DNA of 64,000 bases from Taibaiella chishuiensis (GCF_003014535.1 NZ_PYGD01000007.1:235260-299259), one strand, 5' to 3'. Positions 9,233 through 18,130 are shown, counted from the stretch's first letter. Notes: generated by a model not told the origin, from the sequence alone. Numbers and translations: made by a program.

Positions 9233-10684
9233 CTAAATACAATAGTTAACGTCACCAGGACAAGGCGCTATCCAACCTTGTGTCCAGTCGGTGCTTCCAA
9301 ATGCGCCACGGTAATTTGGGTGAGCAAAAGCGCTTCCTGTATCCCATGAGTATACTGGCGCCAGTAAAGAACTTGCACCAAGAACAAGATTAGGACTGAA
9401 CCCAGAAGCACAGAAATTACCGCAGAAAGAGGCATCATAGCCTAATGTGGCTACAGACAATTGATTTCCTGTTTCACGGCAAGCAACAGGGCCTGTTCCA
9501 TTTATCCAACTTGCAATTGAAGTACCACATCCTCCTGACAAACTCCATGAAGTTCCTGAAATAAAATTGAAGGTGGATGCAGCTGAATTGTGGAACGAAT
9601 TATAAGAGAACTGCAGATTATTTAATCCAGTTTGGTTTACGGCCTGCTGGCCGTCTATAAGCAATCCCTTGCCGTTAAACGATGACAAAACCGAATTATA
9701 CATTTCTGCTGCACCATTATTAAAGAACCTTACGGCATACTGGTAGTTTGTGCTTACACTGGTTGCTCCACAATAGTTGGGTCCCAGGATTGTAAGGTTT
9801 GAAATAACCGGTTTAGTAATTGGAGTTGCGCTGAGGCTGCTCGGATGATTGCTAATATTCATTCCATATACACTCAATGGCGGTACTATAGATGGTGTAA
9901 AACGTAAGGCCGCGATAAACTGCATGTTTCCTTGATAGCCGTAAGACAGCTGGTAGTCCATCCTTCTTTGATTGTAACTGAAAATATTATCCAATTTTAC
10001 CTTGCCTCCGAAAACTGCAAGCCCGTCATTTAGGGAATTAGTGATCTGGATATGATCAATGGCGGTTCCGGTTCCGACAGAATTCAGAAGTAGAGCACTT
10101 CTGGTAGTGGTCGTTGCATTAGCAGGTGATCCTGCAAAATGAACCTGAACGTATTTAAAAATTCCTGAGTTGTCTGCATTATTTGTACCTCCGCCGATAT
10201 ATGGCGCGCAACCCATGTCTACAGATAGCGAATTTGAATTGTTGTTGTTCGAATTTCCAAAAAACGCAATTCCTCCCCAGTCGCCGGGTGCTCTTGACCC
10301 TACGGGTTGATCACTGGTAAAGATAATCGGATTTGTAGCCGTTCCATTGGCAACGATTCGACCGTTCCTTTCAACAATTAGAAAGGCTTGGGCACCGGTA
10401 GTTTTAATGCCTTGCAAAATTGTACCAGCCGGGATGGTTAACGTTACTCCTGACTTGACCGTCACACACCCATTAAGCTTATAGACGTTCGCAGCTGATA
10501 GAGTCATGTTGGATGTAATATCACCGGATAGGGTAATAAAATCACAAGCTACAGCATCCCTTACAGAAGCTGAACGGTTATCATTTGATTCAAAAGTTGA
10601 ATTATTTTCCCCCGCTTTTTTACATGCGAAGATCAGCACAGTAGTAAATAGCACTACTGCAGCTACGGTTAATAGTTTTTTCAT
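9233..10684 (-). CDS. Beta-helix-like outer-surface lipoprotein
   Basis: Probable lipoprotein of 483 aa: the signal sequence ends in a lipobox (LIFAC, Cys21) followed by Lys-Lys. The body is Gly/Asn/Ser-rich with repeated short strands (KLNGCVTVKSGVTLTIPAG, NPIIFTSDQP, GDWGGIAFFG, LLNSVGTGTAIDHIQI) typical of right-handed beta-helix (pectate-lyase-like) folds. Proteins of this pattern are frequent in Bacteroidota as uncharacterised surface proteins. No catalytic residues can be assigned. It is convergent with the T9SS-sorted protein and shares its terminator. Confidence 0.8.
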   Translation of the reverse strand: MKKLLTVAAVVLFTTVLIFACKKAGENNSTFESNDNRSASVRDAVACDFITLSGDITSNMTLSAANVYKLNGCVTVKSGVTLTIPAGTILQGIKTTGAQAFLIVERNGRIVANGTATNPIIFTSDQPVGSRAPGDWGGIAFFGNSNNNNSNSLSVDMGCAPYIGGGTNNADNSGIFKYVQVHFAGSPANATTTTRSALLLNSVGTGTAIDHIQITNSLNDGLAVFGGKVKLDNIFSYNQRRMDYQLSYGYQGNMQFIAALRFTPSIVPPLSVYGMNISNHPSSLSATPITKPVISNLTILGPNYCGATSVSTNYQYAVRFFNNGAAEMYNSVLSSFNGKGLLIDGQQAVNQTGLNNLQFSYNSFHNSAASTFNFISGTSWSLSGGCGTSIASWINGTGPVACRETGNQLSVATLGYDASFCGNFCASGFSPNLVLGASSLLAPVYSWDTGSAFAHPNYRGAFGSTDWTQGWIAPCPGDVNYCI

Positions 10685-10815
10685 GGTTGTTTAGAATTGA
10701 ATTTTTAATTGGACATTTTATTTGTCCCCCCTAAAAATTCATCAAGGTGGTAAGCCGTGGAAATGCGCACATGGGCAGCAGTTCCAAAGGCGTTTAAAAG
10801 TGAGAGGTTCCATAA

Positions 10816-11049
10816 ACAATAGGATTACATCCATTCAAGATTATTCCTGTTTGGAATACTAAAGTTAGATACCCAAAGGGCTGGATGGAGAATAAACCAC
10901 CTTGGGAAACCCTGAAAGCACTAAATTGGTTTATGAGCGCACTGTTTGAAGCATTGAATGCCCCTAGATTTGAAATGAGTGATTTTGGCATCCCTGCTTA
11001 TTTTCAAGATGGGGGCCTTGGCCGGATTGTGAATTACCAAGGATTGTGA
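10816..11049 (+). pseudogene. Coding-like remnant without intact start
   Basis: An open frame from 10816 to the stop at 11049 gives a protein-like sequence (for example YPKGWMENKPPWETLKAL, then FEMSDFGIPAYFQDGG) but has no good start codon until ATG 10885, preceded by an in-frame stop at 10813. It reads like the C-terminal end of a degraded gene. Family not recognised. A 54-aa gene starting at 10885 is the alternative. Confidence 0.35.
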
Positions 11050-11104
11050 AAGATTGAATTGGATTTTTAATTTTATCCAGAATTATCGTACTAAATCGCT
11101 TACC

Positions 11105-11452
11105 ATGTATGCAGAAATTATCGCGGCAGAGCAATGCCCTCAACAAAATAACCGGTGGGTAGTTATTGAAATGCATGAAGATGTTAATCTGAAGAATTTT
11201 ATCCTTATCTACACCCATTTGCCCAAGTCTAATAGTAGTGTTGGATATCCAGTTATGATCTATGACTTCCCTGACCTGGCTGTTAAAAAAGAGGATATCA
11301 TTTTTATTTCTGATAAACAAGGTATATATAAGTCGGCAACACCAAACGGCTTCACCTTTCATTACCTTTTCAATATGGACTGTTATCGATGTAATTTTAA
11401 TCTGGGAACACTCTCCCTTGTTAGTTTTCGAACCTTTCTTGATAAGGGTTGA
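11105..11452 (+). CDS. Small protein of unknown function
   Basis: A 115-residue product, assigned the ATG at 11105 rather than the TTG frame opening at 11054. It has alternating hydrophobic strands (NRWVVIEMHEDVNLKNFILI, then GYPVMIYDFPDL) and two close Cys residues in NMDCYRCNF. No signal peptide or known motif is seen. It precedes the tssD/lipase islet on the same strand, but 117 nt and a separate promoter-like box intervene. The opposite-strand frame of similar length is less protein-like. Confidence 0.5.
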   Translation: MYAEIIAAEQCPQQNNRWVVIEMHEDVNLKNFILIYTHLPKSNSSVGYPVMIYDFPDLAVKKEDIIFISDKQGIYKSATPNGFTFHYLFNMDCYRCNFNLGTLSLVSFRTFLDKG

Positions 11453-11520
11453 GCTTGGTCATTAACCATTTAAGCATTTGTAATAAAAGCAATCCGGCAT
11501 TCTCAACTGATGACACAAAT

Positions 11521-11528
11521 TATTTTTG
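11521..11528 (+). promoter_or_regulatory. Candidate -7 box for tssD
   Basis: TATTTTTG matches the Bacteroidota -7 consensus TAnnTTTG exactly and lies 41 nt before the tssD start codon. The expected upstream TTTG box at about 20 nt is weak, so the call is tentative. Confidence 0.45.
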
Positions 11529-11569
11529 TAGTGGCATGTTTATTGTGATTATTAAAAAAATCTCACATC

Positions 11570-11971
11570 ATGTCCTCATTTAACGCCAAATTACATTTTA
11601 CAGATAATCCAGGTAAAGAATACTCGGTATTACAATGCAATTATTCTTTCGTTCAAAAAACAGATGATAAAGGAAGACCCAGCTCTCCTGCTCTTGGTGG
11701 TAATGTCTATATCACGCTGACAACGCCACCCGATAACTTTTTACTAAAATGGATGGTAGATAGTTATAAAAGAAGATCTGGTTTTATCAATTTCTTCAAA
11801 ATAGATGAAGAAGCTACTTTTCAAAAAGTATTTTTCACAAACGCCTACTGTGTAGAATATCATACAAATTTCAGCGCCGAAGGCTCTGCCAGTATGGTTA
11901 CATCCATTGTACTTTCTGCACAGAAGTTGCAAGTCAACGGAGTTGATCACAATAATGATTGGCCAGATTAA
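11570..11971 (+). CDS. tssD: Type VI secretion tube protein TssD (Hcp-like), orphan
   Basis: Small 133-aa beta-rich protein matching the Bacteroidota TssD (Hcp) pattern. It has an N-terminal FNAKLHFTDNPGKEYSVLQC strand pair, RPSSPALGGNVYITLTT, a central LKWMVDSYKRRSGFINFFK, and a C-terminal strand leading to TSIVLSAQKLQV. TssD hexamers stack as the inner tube of the type VI injector and can carry effectors in their lumen. No other T6SS structural gene (tssB, tssC, tssF, tssG, clpV, vgrG) is in the window. This copy therefore probably serves as a dedicated carrier for the effector encoded 11 nt downstream, using an apparatus encoded elsewhere. Confidence 0.82.
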   Translation: MSSFNAKLHFTDNPGKEYSVLQCNYSFVQKTDDKGRPSSPALGGNVYITLTTPPDNFLLKWMVDSYKRRSGFINFFKIDEEATFQKVFFTNAYCVEYHTNFSAEGSASMVTSIVLSAQKLQVNGVDHNNDWPD

Positions 11972-11982
11972 TCAAGACACAT

Positions 11983-12924
11983 ATGATTAACAAAGGGAAA
12001 ATTATATTTATTAACGGCTATTGGCAAAACACTGTACTTGGCAGGATAGTTATCGGTTCCAGTGCACCTAACAAAGGATATTGGAATAATGGAAATTTTG
12101 ACGGATATGCGAAGGCCGCAATGAACTTCTTCGGACTAAATGAAAACATCCAGGAAGCTTGCGTATGTTTAGATGCATCGAGCCTTATCGTTTTGGATGA
12201 TACTGGTGCTGCTAGAGCGCAACGCGGTGCAGATGACTTCACAACCTACCAATGGGCAGGAACCCTTTATAGAAAAGTTAGTGATCAATTTGGTTACGGA
12301 TTACCTGAGACATCCGGGCTAAGAAATAAGGTATTATCCTCTCAAATACATGAAAGAAACCTTAACAGCCTTACTAAAGACATGAACAAGGAAAATCATG
12401 CTTTTTATCTGGTAGGCCACAGCGAGGGCTGCGCTTATGCAGCCGGATTAGGTCGATTACTAAAAGAGCAAGGCTGGCAGGTGAATTTCATTGTTTACCT
12501 TTCTTCCTACGATAGTGGTTCATTCAGTAATCCGCAGGGAATTAAAGCATATCAATTGGGTTATGCGGGAAAAACATTTGGTGACTGGGCAACGAATAAT
12601 AACCCTGTTCATAGTGGAGTTGAGAAGGTAGCAATAGTCTATAAGGATTTCGGAAGTCAATGGAACAATTTTTCAAGAATGCACGGATCAACTAAGGGGG
12701 AGGAAGTTTGGATTCACCTATCCGATTTGCGTACACTGACGATCAGAACTGGAAGAACCTATGGGACGAAATGGGCAAGTCAGGTTGCTCATTCTACTCC
12801 CAATCACACCGTCTTTGCCATGTATAATGGCATATCGCTTGATCCGGAGGAATACATAAACGAAGAAAACTCAAAAATTAATCAGTATAATTATAAGACA
12901 ATGCATAAGTATAAAAATTACTAA
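11983..12924 (+). CDS. Putative alpha/beta-hydrolase (lipase-like) type VI effector
   Basis: 313-aa protein starting at ATG 11983 (an upstream TTG overlapping tssD is less likely). It carries a GHSEG nucleophile elbow (Ser147) after a hydrophobic strand AFYLVGHSEG, as in alpha/beta-hydrolase lipases. Asp177 (YLSSYDSG) and His275 (STPNHTVF) are plausible acid and base. There is no signal peptide, consistent with delivery by the TssD carrier rather than Sec. By analogy to Tle phospholipase effectors it would attack membranes of competitors; substrate and delivery are inferred from the tssD-lipase-membrane protein order. Confidence 0.65.
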   Translation: MINKGKIIFINGYWQNTVLGRIVIGSSAPNKGYWNNGNFDGYAKAAMNFFGLNENIQEACVCLDASSLIVLDDTGAARAQRGADDFTTYQWAGTLYRKVSDQFGYGLPETSGLRNKVLSSQIHERNLNSLTKDMNKENHAFYLVGHSEGCAYAAGLGRLLKEQGWQVNFIVYLSSYDSGSFSNPQGIKAYQLGYAGKTFGDWATNNNPVHSGVEKVAIVYKDFGSQWNNFSRMHGSTKGEEVWIHLSDLRTLTIRTGRTYGTKWASQVAHSTPNHTVFAMYNGISLDPEEYINEENSKINQYNYKTMHKYKNY

Positions 12925-12926
12925 TT

Positions 12927-13286
12927 ATGTTTTCAGAGCAGACCCTTCAAGAGATGATTTATCCAGTCGGTAGAGTAATCATTTTTATATTTAGCACTTT
13001 ACTGATCTTGTTATTCATAACCCCTTTTCTTGGTTATGGTGAAAGCTATCACACCATGCTGGTGGAAGATGGTGTTGCTTTTTTCGTTTGGATAAGGTTC
13101 CTGGTATTACTCACTATTACAGCACTGTCATTTGGTATGCTTTTCATCCTGGGCAGAATCTGCAAACGAGCGACAACTAAAAAGACTTACTTATTAATGT
13201 TTTTCATTTTACTCTCAATCGCAATCTACGCAACACTCGCATTTCTGGATGGCAATCTTTGGAGTTATCCCCAGGAAACGACATAA
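12927..13286 (+). CDS. Three-helix membrane protein, candidate immunity protein
   Basis: 119-aa protein beginning 2 nt after the lipase-like gene. It has three hydrophobic segments (about 16-38, 50-75 with WIRFLVLLTITALSFGMLF, and 90-110) and no known domain. Effector-immunity pairs normally place a small protein in the compartment the toxin attacks, and a membrane protein fits a lipase. It could instead be an unrelated inner-membrane protein; the immunity role is inference from position. Confidence 0.6.
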   Translation: MFSEQTLQEMIYPVGRVIIFIFSTLLILLFITPFLGYGESYHTMLVEDGVAFFVWIRFLVLLTITALSFGMLFILGRICKRATTKKTYLLMFFILLSIAIYATLAFLDGNLWSYPQETT

Positions 13287-13329
13287 ACAATAATCCTTTG
13301 CGAATTTTAGATCAATTAATTATCTGGCG

Positions 13330-13467
13330 TCAGCTTTTCATTTGCTGAACATCTACCTGCTGCAAATGCTGAATTATCATTTTTAATTCGTTGAGGTCAA
13401 TCAAGGCCTCAGGAAAGGCTACAGTCTGGTAGCTGTAAAACTTCCGAATTTCAAAATAAGTTTTCAG
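13330..13467 (-). pseudogene. Short coding-like remnant
   Basis: The minus strand reads as a convincing C-terminal peptide (FPEALIDLNELKMIIQHL, then VDVQQMKS and stop at 13330). It is blocked upstream by a stop just beyond 13467 and has no start codon. It looks like the tail of a deleted gene at the junction between the type VI islet and the SEFIR locus. Too short to assign a family. Confidence 0.35.
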
Positions 13468-13552
13468 TTACTAACAGAACTATTTTTGGAAAGGATAACA
13501 GGATTACTGACGGTCTGCTACTCACCACCCAAAATTCAAAAGCAACAAAAGT

Positions 13553-15247
13553 TTACCAGCTGCCCGCAAACATATCCTTATTCAACGGTATTGCATCACC
13601 ATAGGATGATGGTGAGGAAGGAACCTTGAAAAGCTCATCAACCATGAATTCTTTTGCATAATTACCATGATCGGTAAAAACTGTAATCGTTACCGCTGTT
13701 CCCAATATCCGATAGATTGATTGCCCTGTGATTTTGACATTAACAGAGTTGCCATTAATGATTAGATTGGGATATATCTTTTTCGATACTTCTTCATTAA
13801 ATACAAAATATCCATCTTCAATTGGCTGACTATAGTGTTCAGGTGCCATTTCAGTTTTAATCTTTAAACTATATGCAAATCCATCAATAGTCTTCCCAGA
13901 AGCATTACGAAAGGTAGGTCTTAGTGTAAATTCGATTGATTTATATACTCCAGCAATACTTGATGTATTTCCCTTTTTTATTGATGGTACTTCTATTTTT
14001 ATAATTGATTCAGGGCTAACAGCCATAAATTCTCCTATTTGCACTGGCTCAAAGCTTGGCTTATCCGGCGATACCTCGGAAAATACATATTCATCCTGAT
14101 CAAGCAATTTTCTGAATAGCTTTTCCTCACCATCGGGTTTGGAAAGGTCAATAATATCTCGTCCAATAAAACCAAATGGTATAATTTCATCTGGGCGGCC
14201 ATCAAAGCTTACCAGAATATATTTTTTGCCTTGTTTGTTGATGTCGTTTATGATCAGCTGGTATTCTGTCCCCACGCCGCCGTTAAATGTATCTGCACTA
14301 GTCTTATAGCCTTTTGACAACACCACAATTACCTTTGGATACATCATTGCCTTGTGCATCATGGCGCCAAAATTGGTAGCGGTTTCCTTCTGACTCAGCA
14401 TTTTATCGATCTCTGCGTCAATTCCACTTTTCCGCAAATGTTCCGTAAACTCAACTACTTTTTTTTCGTGTTCCGGTGTATCCCAACGATATGATATAAA
14501 AACTTTTGACATAGATTCTTTTTGAGTAAAGATATTAATTTCTGTTGTTGATTTAGTAGCTGATTCAGTACGATATGCCTCTTTAGAATCCCCGGAAAAC
14601 CCACCTCGAGAAAGAAAAAGATCGGTTTCGGTAGAATAAGCCAGGTATCTATTACCGACCACTCTTACATTCCCACTACTAAGAATCTTGCTATGTAAGT
14701 GCTTTGCCTCTTCTAGGGTGATTTCTTTATTGAAAATATACTCCTGAATTGCATTTGGTGTTATATTATGCTTTTCCTGATTGGCAACCAAATAAATCAA
14801 CACCTTATCTAATTTTTCAGCGGTAGTAAGTGTCATCGGTTTAGGCATTATGATATTCTTCTCGTCCAGCCACTCATTAATTAAGTCGATGTATACGGTT
14901 TTGTTCCTTTTTTCAAGAAGCGGTATGATTACGTATTTCAAGTGCTTAAGAAAAATCTTGTGCTTCTCAGGAAATGTTTTGCAGTAATAATTATAATGAA
15001 AATCTAAAAAAGAATCGACTTCATAAGGTGGATCAGTTGAAGAAATTCTTGAAGCGAATTGATCATCATAATCCCTTTCGGTAGTATCTCTATAATAGTC
15101 TTTCATTTGTGAAGTTCGCTCTCCCCATCCACTCCTTTTGCTTGTTCCCAAGGTCATAAATACAATTTTCTCCCCAAGATTCGTAAGTTGGAAACTATTC
15201 CGAGAGTTCTCACCCCCATCACTTATATTATAAAATTCATTCTTCAT
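13553..15247 (-). CDS. SEFIR (TIR-like) domain protein, candidate defence effector
   Basis: Start set at ATG 15247 (564 aa); the frame opens 27 nt earlier with TTG. The central part (~246-391) is a SEFIR domain: SKVFISYRWDTPEHEKKV, KVIVVLSKGYK, GVGTEYQLI, GKKYILVSFDG. These are the box-1 and later motifs of this TIR-related family. The N-terminal ~220 residues include a winged-helix-like stretch. The C-terminal ~150 residues are beta-rich, like a sensor or binding sandwich (IKIEVPSIKKG to TVFTDHGNYAK). Bacterial SEFIR/TIR proteins often act in anti-phage abortive infection, some by NAD degradation. It lies 39 nt behind a helical partner gene on the same strand. Confidence 0.8.
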   Translation of the reverse strand: MKNEFYNISDGGENSRNSFQLTNLGEKIVFMTLGTSKRSGWGERTSQMKDYYRDTTERDYDDQFASRISSTDPPYEVDSFLDFHYNYYCKTFPEKHKIFLKHLKYVIIPLLEKRNKTVYIDLINEWLDEKNIIMPKPMTLTTAEKLDKVLIYLVANQEKHNITPNAIQEYIFNKEITLEEAKHLHSKILSSGNVRVVGNRYLAYSTETDLFLSRGGFSGDSKEAYRTESATKSTTEINIFTQKESMSKVFISYRWDTPEHEKKVVEFTEHLRKSGIDAEIDKMLSQKETATNFGAMMHKAMMYPKVIVVLSKGYKTSADTFNGGVGTEYQLIINDINKQGKKYILVSFDGRPDEIIPFGFIGRDIIDLSKPDGEEKLFRKLLDQDEYVFSEVSPDKPSFEPVQIGEFMAVSPESIIKIEVPSIKKGNTSSIAGVYKSIEFTLRPTFRNASGKTIDGFAYSLKIKTEMAPEHYSQPIEDGYFVFNEEVSKKIYPNLIINGNSVNVKITGQSIYRILGTAVTITVFTDHGNYAKEFMVDELFKVPSSPSSYGDAIPLNKDMFAGSW

Positions 15248-15286
15248 TGGACGTTTCTCATTCGTATTTATCAATTCTATTATCGA

Positions 15287-16024
15287 TTAGTTCTTTAATA
15301 TCTTATGTACCGATTCTGTAAGTTTTGAAGATATTAAATCATCTTTGGTTAGCCAGTAGTCACATAGAGTTCTTATTCCAATAACTGCGGAATTAATTGC
15401 GACTTTTATTAATGCTTTTACTTTTGGATATTGTTCGGGAATATATGGTGCCAATAAAATATCGAAAGTAAACGCTCCGTTATGTTCAAATTTTGATAAT
15501 TTCATATAGACCTCACGACATATTTTGCCTTCTCTTTGCAGCGATTCAAAATTGGTAATTTCCTCGACCAATTTTTTTGAACTTAAATATTCAAATTTTT
15601 TCTGCTTCCCATCCAACTCAAATAACTCAGGCCAATCTTGTCTAATTGTGTCCTTCTCCTCGTCAGAGTAATCTTTAAATTCAAATTTGAAGTGATCAGC
15701 CATAAGGCGATTTATCCGATATTCTTGTTCCTGAGTTTTATCAGAAGAATCCATTACATAATAGACATTTAGAATGTCTAGCATTGCCGTTCTTAATAAC
15801 AGACATAATGAGACGGTAAAATCTCGTTTTGCATCAAGATTTTGTAAATGAAAATTCATTGAACCTATGACAAATCTCAACTTCAAAAATAAGATGAAGT
15901 AAAATCGATCAGGTTGCTGCCTGCCATAATTCTCATCTTTCCAAATAATATCCAAAACGTCATTTAACTGGTTAACATAAATTTCAATTTCATCACTAGT
16001 GGTCTTTAGGTTAATTGTATTCAT
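15287..16024 (-). CDS. Helical DUF5677-like protein paired with SEFIR gene
   Basis: 245-aa all-helical cytosolic protein. Features include LLLRTAMLDILNVYYVMD in the middle and a KLSKFEHNGAFTF segment near 175, resembling the Arg-helix plus Ser-x-x-x-His arrangement of DUF5677-type proteins, which look HEPN-like. A canonical HEPN RNase motif (R-x4-6-H) is not evident. It is encoded upstream of and in line with the SEFIR protein (39-nt gap), suggesting a two-gene unit. The role is unknown; partner or regulator of the SEFIR protein is inference. Confidence 0.6.
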   Translation of the reverse strand: MNTINLKTTSDEIEIYVNQLNDVLDIIWKDENYGRQQPDRFYFILFLKLRFVIGSMNFHLQNLDAKRDFTVSLCLLLRTAMLDILNVYYVMDSSDKTQEQEYRINRLMADHFKFEFKDYSDEEKDTIRQDWPELFELDGKQKKFEYLSSKKLVEEITNFESLQREGKICREVYMKLSKFEHNGAFTFDILLAPYIPEQYPKVKALIKVAINSAVIGIRTLCDYWLTKDDLISSKLTESVHKILKN

Positions 16025-16103
16025 CGTGGGATATTCTTTTCCTATGATAGTCTATAACATGAATACGAAAATAGAAAATATTTTAATCTGAATTAAACAT
16101 AAG

Positions 16104-16895
16104 TTATTTGTTTAATTTCTCTTTTAGTTCGATGAACATTCTGCGTATTTCGTGCATATCAGGCTCTCCTTCAGGAATTAAAACTGACATAAATTTGTAA
16201 TACTTCCATACTTCTAAAATTTCCTCGCCAGGAACAGAATAGGACTTATAACGATTGTTCAACGATTTTAGTGAGAAATAGCCGTTTTTTTCAACCGTAA
16301 CTAATTTAAATACAAAATCCTGACTTCCTTTTAAGATTACGATGCAGGGTGTTTCAGGCTTAATGCTCATCCAATCTTCGACGTACTGGGTTATAACGTC
16401 ACTGCCCTCTGGTATAGGATGCATGGAATCACCCGCTGTAGGGAACATCCTGAAGGTACCTTTTGGTAAATTCGGCATTGAAAACTTAGGCAATGCAGCA
16501 ATATACTCCGGATCGTTGTAGCCGGCAGCATATCCCGCTTTTGCCCTCACCGGCACATACTCCAGGTTCTCATTATTGTTTGCATCAACTGAAATAGCAA
16601 TCACGCGTAGCTTGGTACCTGTCATATAAACATCGTTGCCGGCTTCCAGTTCCCTAAGCTTTAACTCTCCAAGCCTGGAAAGGTCAACTTTCATCAAACT
16701 GTCGATACTAATTTTATAGAAGTTGGAAAAAGTAATTAAATCCTCTGGCTGAGGCGCTTTCGTCTGACCGTTCTCTAACGCACTTAACTTTGATCTACTG
16801 ATATTCAATAATTTAGAAAGATCATCTTGGCCTAATTTTTTGCGATTTCGTAAGAATTTTAGGTTGCTTTGAAAAAATATTTTTGCGTTGTCCAT
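16104..16895 (-). CDS. LexA-like XRE/S24 self-cleaving repressor
   Basis: 263-aa repressor with an N-terminal XRE helix-turn-helix (residues ~10-68) and a C-terminal S24 peptidase domain. The catalytic dyad is Ser157 in AGDSMHP and Lys197 in FVFKLV; the probable autocleavage bond is Ala120-Gly121 in RAKAGYAAGY. Such proteins are cleaved on RecA filaments after DNA damage, derepressing targets. It is divergent from the Pol IV/DnaE genes across a 73-nt gap containing a palindrome (16915-16930), the likely operator. Gene order matches the repressor-imuB-like-dnaE mutagenesis cassettes known in Bacteroidota. Confidence 0.9.
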   Translation of the reverse strand: MDNAKIFFQSNLKFLRNRKKLGQDDLSKLLNISRSKLSALENGQTKAPQPEDLITFSNFYKISIDSLMKVDLSRLGELKLRELEAGNDVYMTGTKLRVIAISVDANNNENLEYVPVRAKAGYAAGYNDPEYIAALPKFSMPNLPKGTFRMFPTAGDSMHPIPEGSDVITQYVEDWMSIKPETPCIVILKGSQDFVFKLVTVEKNGYFSLKSLNNRYKSYSVPGEEILEVWKYYKFMSVLIPEGEPDMHEIRRMFIELKEKLNK

Positions 16896-16914
16896 TTTCT
16901 TATGCTATTATTGA

Positions 16915-16943
16915 TGTCAACACTTTGACACTAATCATGTCAA
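16915..16943. promoter_or_regulatory. Operator of the SOS-like cassette
   Basis: Perfect inverted repeat TGTCAA-CACT-TTGACA (16915-16930) plus a third half-site TGTCAA at 16938-16943. It sits in the divergent promoter between the S24 repressor and the Y-family polymerase and is the probable binding site of the repressor. Confidence 0.7.
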
Positions 16944-16968
16944 AAGTAAGAATTTAATTTGAAATAAG

Positions 16969-18108
16969 ATGGAGCGGCAGATAGTACATTGTGACTTGGA
17001 TACTTTTTTTGTATCCGTGGAGAGGTTGATGAATAGCGACCTGGAGGGAAAGCCCGTTTTAATTGGCGGTAGTAGCGATCGTGGGGTGGTAGCGTCCTGC
17101 TCCTATGAAGCCAGGAAGTTCGGTGTGCATTCTGCAATGCCGATGAAACTTGCCCGTCAACTTTGTCCCGAAGCGATATTGGTCCGGGGAGATCATGACA
17201 AGTATTCCTATTACAGCAAAATGGTTACAGACGTAATTGCTGAACGCGCTCCCATGTATGAAAAGGCCAGTATCGATGAGCACTACCTGGACCTTTCCGG
17301 CATGGACAAGTTTTTTGGATGCTGGAAGTGGACCCAGGAATTAAGGCACCGCATCATTGACCAGACCGGTTTGCCTATTTCCTTCGGTCTTTCTGTAAAT
17401 AAAACAGTGTCGAAGATTGCCACCGGCACGGCCAAGCCCTGCGGAGAACGGCAGGTACTATTTGGCACCGAAAAGCCATTCCTTGCCCCTCTTTCTATCA
17501 GAAAAATTCCCGGCGCGGGTGAAAAAACCTGCGGACTGCTTCAAAAGATGGGCGTTTCAAAAATTATCACGCTGCAGGAAATGCAGGTGTCCGTGATGGA
17601 CAAAGTACTTGGCGCCAGTGGTGTTTCCATATGGAGGAAGGCCAATGGCCTTGATGATAGCCCGGTCGTTCCCTACTCAGAGCAGAAGAGCATGAGTAAA
17701 GAGCACACTTTTGAAAAGGATACATCGGATATGGAACTGCTCCGCAAGTATATTATTACCATGATCGATGAGCTGGCCTATGCATTAAGAGCAGACAAGA
17801 AACTAACGGCCTGCCTTACATTGAAAATTCGTTATTCGAATTTTGAAACTTATACAAAACAGGTGCAGATTTCCTATACCAGCTCAGAAAAAGTACTTAC
17901 GCAGAAAGCATTGGAGCTGTTTCGGGGCCTATATACCCGGCGTATGATGCTCCGGTTAATCGGTATAAAGTTCAGCCAATTAATCTATGGCAGTTATCAG
18001 GCAGATTTGTTTGCTGACTCCGTTAAAGACCTGCACTTGTCTGCAGCGATGGACAGCATACGCAACCGTTTCGGTGAAAAGGCGGTGATGAGGGCGATTA
18101 GTTTATAA
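16969..18108 (+). CDS. dinB: Y-family translesion DNA polymerase (DinB/Pol IV-like)
   Basis: 379-aa error-prone polymerase. Palm motifs are intact: Asp9 (HCDLDTFF) and Asp103-Glu104 (KASIDEHYLDLSG) bind the catalytic metals. Helix-hairpin-helix (IRKIPGAGEKTCGLLQKMGV, ~170-190) and little-finger domains follow. The final ~40 residues include QADLF but end without a clear clamp-binding tail. It is transcribed away from the S24 repressor through a shared operator and is followed 22 nt later by a DnaE-type polymerase. The pair probably forms a damage-inducible bypass unit comparable to ImuB/DnaE2, although this protein keeps its active site. Confidence 0.92.
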   Translation: MERQIVHCDLDTFFVSVERLMNSDLEGKPVLIGGSSDRGVVASCSYEARKFGVHSAMPMKLARQLCPEAILVRGDHDKYSYYSKMVTDVIAERAPMYEKASIDEHYLDLSGMDKFFGCWKWTQELRHRIIDQTGLPISFGLSVNKTVSKIATGTAKPCGERQVLFGTEKPFLAPLSIRKIPGAGEKTCGLLQKMGVSKIITLQEMQVSVMDKVLGASGVSIWRKANGLDDSPVVPYSEQKSMSKEHTFEKDTSDMELLRKYIITMIDELAYALRADKKLTACLTLKIRYSNFETYTKQVQISYTSSEKVLTQKALELFRGLYTRRMMLRLIGIKFSQLIYGSYQADLFADSVKDLHLSAAMDSIRNRFGEKAVMRAISL

Positions 18109-18130
18109 TCATTTGTGGGGAGGAAACGAA

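Noticed and set aside
10964..11362. 132-codon minus-strand frame
   Set aside because: Overlaps the plus-strand 11105-11452 gene; its composition is less protein-like, with clustered rare features and no motif.
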